Part shown: piece after piece, positions 61,366 to 64,000 of the stretch
Layout of the letters: every line of letters begins with the position of its first letter
Numbering within the stretch: the first letter of the stretch is position 1
Source: Spirochaetia bacterium UBA5763
GTDB lineage: Bacteria > Spirochaetota > UBA4802 > UBA5550
Length of the DNA stretch: 64,000 nt
Reading direction: 5' to 3'
Assembly (NCBI GenBank): GCA_002418835.1
Contig: DIEX01000009.1
Location: 45,140 to 109,139, forward strand
Made by a program: the position numbers and the translations under genes
The notes under the pieces: generated by a model
Seen by the model: only the letters and a program-made list of their open reading frames with translations
What the model was told of the DNA's origin: nothing
The model's database searches: none

Positions 61366-62222
61366 TGGAAAAAGAGATTATGATAATTGATGCCCACACA
61401 CACATATACCCCGATTCAGTAGCAGGCAGGGCGATCTCAACTATTGTTGAAAACGGTAAAGGGATCGTGGAGTGCTATACAGACGGAACATTTAACGGGC
61501 TGCTGAATTCAATGGATGAGGCCGGGATAAATTATTCAATAATTCTCCCTGTGGCAACAAGTATGGGGCACGGTAACAGCATACTGCAATGGGTAAGGAA
61601 AACAGCTTTGCGTTCAAAGAGGATGATCTTTTTCGGTTCTCTACACCCGCTTGATCACGATTACAAAAAAACAATTAAAGAGATGAAAATGGAAGGTATT
61701 CAGGGGATCAAATTCCATCCTGGTTATCAGAATTTCCCGGCGGATTCCAGAGAAGCCTTAATGCTTTACCAGGAGGTTCTCAATAATGATATGGTTATTC
61801 ATTTTCACTCCGGTTTTGATCCCAGCCTCCCTGAATGTGATTATACTTCTGTTGAACGATTCGCAAACCTTTTGAAGGTTTTCAGCGGTTCAAAAATAGT
61901 TCTGGCTCATGCAGGGGGAATGGATGAATGGCAGAAGGTAATGGACCTTCTCGGTGGCAGGGGATGTTATTTCGACATAGCTTATGTGCTTGAGAAGATG
62001 AAAGCAAATGAAACCGCCAGGGAGCTGTACAGACAGAACGAGGATTACTTTCTGTTCGGTACTGATTCACCATGGTGCAGCCAGAAAAAATATGTGGATT
62101 TAATACAAAATTCTTCAACCCTTACAACGGAACAGAAGGAAAAGATGTTTTTCAGAAATATAATGAAGCTTATAAATATTGATGACTTCAGATTCAATCC
62201 GGTCCTGGATGATACTCTTTAA
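61362..62222 (+). CDS. Amidohydrolase-family metal-dependent hydrolase (PF04909 type)
   Basis: The 286-residue product is a TIM barrel with the N-terminal metal motif IIDAHTHIYPD, middle FHPGYQNFPAD and IHFHSGFDPS, a late VLAHAGGMDEW, and FGTDSPWCSQKKY with the catalytic Asp. I start at the ATG that overlaps the acyltransferase stop (ATGA). It resembles hydrolases/decarboxylases of the amidohydrolase 2 group; substrate unknown. Confidence 0.85.
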   Translation: MMEKEIMIIDAHTHIYPDSVAGRAISTIVENGKGIVECYTDGTFNGLLNSMDEAGINYSIILPVATSMGHGNSILQWVRKTALRSKRMIFFGSLHPLDHDYKKTIKEMKMEGIQGIKFHPGYQNFPADSREALMLYQEVLNNDMVIHFHSGFDPSLPECDYTSVERFANLLKVFSGSKIVLAHAGGMDEWQKVMDLLGGRGCYFDIAYVLEKMKANETARELYRQNEDYFLFGTDSPWCSQKKYVDLIQNSSTLTTEQKEKMFFRNIMKLINIDDFRFNPVLDDTL

Positions 62223-62227
62223 GTTCA

Positions 62228-62365
62228 ATGAATGATGACAAAGAGAACTACCGGGAGCTCTTCCACACCCTCGCACATCGCATAATTGACGTTAAGCGTT
62301 CGCTGTCGCACATCGCCGAATCTCTGTATCAAAAACTTTCTCTAACAGTCGGCGACGTCGCTTAA
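62228..62365 (+). CDS. Small ORF after the amidohydrolase gene, doubtful
   Basis: A 45-residue frame (MNDDKENYRELFHTLAHRII...) starts five bases after the amidohydrolase stop. The N-terminal half reads as a helix (ENYRELFHTLAHRIID). The second half overlaps a partly inverted-repeat region with repeated TCGCACATCGC words, so it could instead be a noncoding repeat relic. No ribosome-binding site is evident. Confidence 0.3.
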   Translation: MNDDKENYRELFHTLAHRIIDVKRSLSHIAESLYQKLSLTVGDVA

Positions 62366-62431
62366 CTCAGCCATTATGCTATATGCGAGATTATTGCAAA
62401 TGACATCCCAAAAAAAATACAATGCGTAAAA

Positions 62432-63049
62432 CTATAAAACCGGAATTTCTTCGCTTTTATAGTTTATCCAAAAAGAATATCTGAAATGTGGAATTTTTGC
62501 TGTCTCATCTAATTCAATGCCAGTAATTGATTTTATCTGATCAGCCGACTTGTACTCCTCTTTTGTTGTTGCGACGATATATATAACACAGGGAACACCT
62601 TCGATATTGAATTCATAAAAAAGATATAAACCACCTCCATCAACTTCTATTCTCGATGGTTTATTTAAATCCGTATTACTCAGAATGCTTTTTTTATAAA
62701 ACAATATAAACTCGTTAAATGTCTTTGATAGTTTACCCTTATCAGTTTTAATTATAAAACCATTTTCTCTAAAACCTTCTTCCAATAAATTATTAACACT
62801 GCAAAATTTTCTAAAATCATCATATAATACATCTCCCATTGAACCTTTAAAAATGGGTATTTTAATTTTCTTTTCCTTATGTTCATATATTATATTTGAG
62901 AATTTGATTATAAAAGAATCAGTATTAAAAAATTTTTGAATTGATCCTTGTTCAATATTACTAATTGCTTTAGTTTCACTAATGGCATAATTACAATTAA
63001 TTACTATTAAGAGCATAAACAATAGAGTACTAAATATTCTAATTTTCAT
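62432..63049 (-). CDS. Exported protein, candidate immunity protein
   Basis: The 205-residue product has a signal peptide (MKIRIFSTLLFMLLIVINCNYA), so it is periplasmic or outer-membrane. No domain is recognised. I start at the ATG with TGGAG nine bases upstream. The start overlaps the stop of the upstream toxin-like gene by 11 bases. Small coupled genes after large polymorphic proteins often encode immunity; the AT-rich base use fits the same transferred stretch. Confidence 0.5.
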   Translation of the reverse strand: MKIRIFSTLLFMLLIVINCNYAISETKAISNIEQGSIQKFFNTDSFIIKFSNIIYEHKEKKIKIPIFKGSMGDVLYDDFRKFCSVNNLLEEGFRENGFIIKTDKGKLSKTFNEFILFYKKSILSNTDLNKPSRIEVDGGGLYLFYEFNIEGVPCVIYIVATTKEEYKSADQIKSITGIELDETAKIPHFRYSFWINYKSEEIPVL

Positions 63050-64000
63050 TTTTTTTATCTCCATTATTACTGATAGTTCTATAGTTTAAAATAGGTCTAT
63101 TACTTCTTACTTTTTCTTCTTTACCATCTTTATTTTTCACAATGCTGTATAAATTCATATTACTAGTATTAACATACGTCTTTTTGTCAGGATTAAGAGT
63201 ATCAGATAAGTGCAAAATAATTGTTCCATTCTCTATATGTGATCCGTTAACGCTCATTGTATGATTATATTTACTGCCGTCTCCTGGGCTGTATTGAATG
63301 TCAATGGCACCGCCTTTATTCAAAGTTTTAATAATATCTTTCGTCGCATCTTTTGCAGATGCAGTATTGGTCATGTCAATTTTTTTTCCAGAAATAGGGA
63401 TTTTCAAATTTCCTGCTCCAGCAATTTCTGCAGAAGCTTTAACCTGTTGTGGAGTATCAGCCGGTAGTCCTTTTACAACTGCGGCAACTGTTTTACCAAG
63501 GAGAGTATAATCATTTACATAATAATCCATATCTCCGCTACCTATTGCACCATTACTCTTTGCCGCTTTATAGACTGCGGCTTTCTGCTCTGTGGTCAAC
63601 GCTTTTCCCAACACAATTGCTGTACCATCAACAGTTGAAAGAAAAACGCATGCTCCAAAGTCACCAGACAATCCATATGATTCTAAAGTTTTTTTATCCT
63701 GTTTGATAATAACAGTTGCATTTCTATTATCAATATCCTGCCCATCCCAGCCAGTTTCGTCCATTACTTCGTTTGTAATTTCTGTTGGTATGCCTCTTTT
63801 CTTTGCAGCCTCTCTAGCTTCAATTGTTTTATCATCTGCTGAAAGCTGGTTGGAAGCAATCTGTTCTGAAGTTGAACCTTCACTTTCACCTGCAGAATTT
63901 GCACCAACCGTCGGGTTCTCCCCGGTTGTCTCATCATCACTAGTAAACAGATGATCGTTAACCCAGTTGCTTGCATTGTCTTCTGGCTTGACCCGGTTCC
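63039..64000 (-). CDS. C-terminal part of a large protein with a papain/C39-like domain, cut by the window edge
   Basis: The frame is open to the right edge of the window, so the 5' end lies outside; about 320 residues are visible. The far N-terminal visible part is low-complexity (DETTGENP..., Ser/Gly/Glu-rich), then FGACVFLSTVDGTAIVLGKALTTEQKAAVYKAAKSNGAI. This resembles the cysteine-helix start of DUF261/C39-like domains known from spirochaetal and Rhs-associated proteins. HTMSVNG and LHLSDTLNP would give the His and Asp. This may be the effector end of a polymorphic toxin. The identity is uncertain because most of the protein is missing. Confidence 0.5.
   Translation of the reverse strand, partial: NRVKPEDNASNWVNDHLFTSDDETTGENPTVGANSAGESEGSTSEQIASNQLSADDKTIEAREAAKKRGIPTEITNEVMDETGWDGQDIDNRNATVIIKQDKKTLESYGLSGDFGACVFLSTVDGTAIVLGKALTTEQKAAVYKAAKSNGAIGSGDMDYYVNDYTLLGKTVAAVVKGLPADTPQQVKASAEIAGAGNLKIPISGKKIDMTNTASAKDATKDIIKTLNKGGAIDIQYSPGDGSKYNHTMSVNGSHIENGTIILHLSDTLNPDKKTYVNTSNMNLYSIVKNKDGKEEKVRSNRPILNYRTISNNGDKKNEN

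Noticed and set aside
62280..62370. Integron attC-like site (GTTAAGC and GCTTAAC core sites).
   Set aside because: The core sites are in the reverse order for attC (RYYYAAC should come first), and no integron integrase or cassette array is seen.
63764..63976. A separate 70-codon minus-strand gene at the right edge.
   Set aside because: It is out of frame with the toxin-like gene, whose own frame is open to the window end. Its composition is also poor.
1..64000. CRISPR arrays and rRNA genes.
   Set aside because: I found no regularly spaced repeat array and no rRNA-like sequence. The only regular repeat is the three-unit 32-base array at 26.4-26.5 kb.

Overview
The window looks like the chromosome of a Gram-negative (diderm) bacterium with roughly 40-45% G+C. 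Diderm markers are several lipoproteins, two MlaE-type permeases with an MCE protein, a Prc-type tail protease and a tetraheme cytochrome. The combination of batA/B/C/D, a class III fructose-bisphosphatase, a class I adenylate cyclase and the order rpsF-ssb-rpsR-DUF2232-rplI-dnaB fits a spirochaete-like or deltaproteobacterial-like lineage. This is inference, not a firm assignment.

Layout. 1-19.6 kb is ordinary chromosome: the end of an RNR-activating radical SAM gene, moaA-lipoprotein-gatA, a tail protease, a 2-hydroxyacyl-CoA dehydratase-like protein, a glycosyltransferase, an Mla-type operon whose ATPase has lost its catalytic motifs, a sugar-hydrolase-like protein, a papain-like protease next to a chagasin-like inhibitor, leuB, class III fbp and a ClpX-like ATPase. 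At 19.4-19.8 kb a palindrome-covered promoter precedes a 39-residue protein that is only a class II RNR-type zinc ribbon.

20,022-31,416 is an 11.4 kb integrated element bounded by a 55-bp direct repeat of the 3' part of a tRNA-Leu(CAA). It carries a tyrosine integrase, an AlpA-like regulator, a primase-polymerase/helicase, a possible replication protein beside three 32-bp iterons, a zinc-finger protein and a small terminase. I find no large terminase, capsid or tail genes. This is the gene order of a phage satellite (PICI-like). Its far end carries two exported proteins, an Mrr-type nuclease and a two-gene cysteine-peptidase-like module of unknown function, which are good candidates for anti-phage cargo.

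31.5-51.2 kb returns to core genes: a thioesterase, a cytochrome, a pseudo-receiver protein, a Yip1-family protein, an M23 lipoprotein, the moxR-DUF58-bat operon, mazG, an MBL hydrolase, a PCMT-like methyltransferase, a second mlaE, and the replication/ribosome operon dnaB-rplI-DUF2232-rpsR-ssb-rpsF. 51.7-62.2 kb holds methyltransferases, a CDF transporter, a thioesterase and an HD-GYP/adenylate cyclase/acyltransferase/amidohydrolase run. At 53.5-53.7 kb a small, very basic gene has an intrinsic terminator inside its reading frame and no stop before it. This is the arrangement of the ribosome-rescue factors ArfA and BrfA.

From about 62.4 kb to the edge there is an AT-rich accessory stretch with the C-terminal end of a large protein carrying a cysteine-peptidase-like domain, followed by an exported protein that could be its immunity partner.
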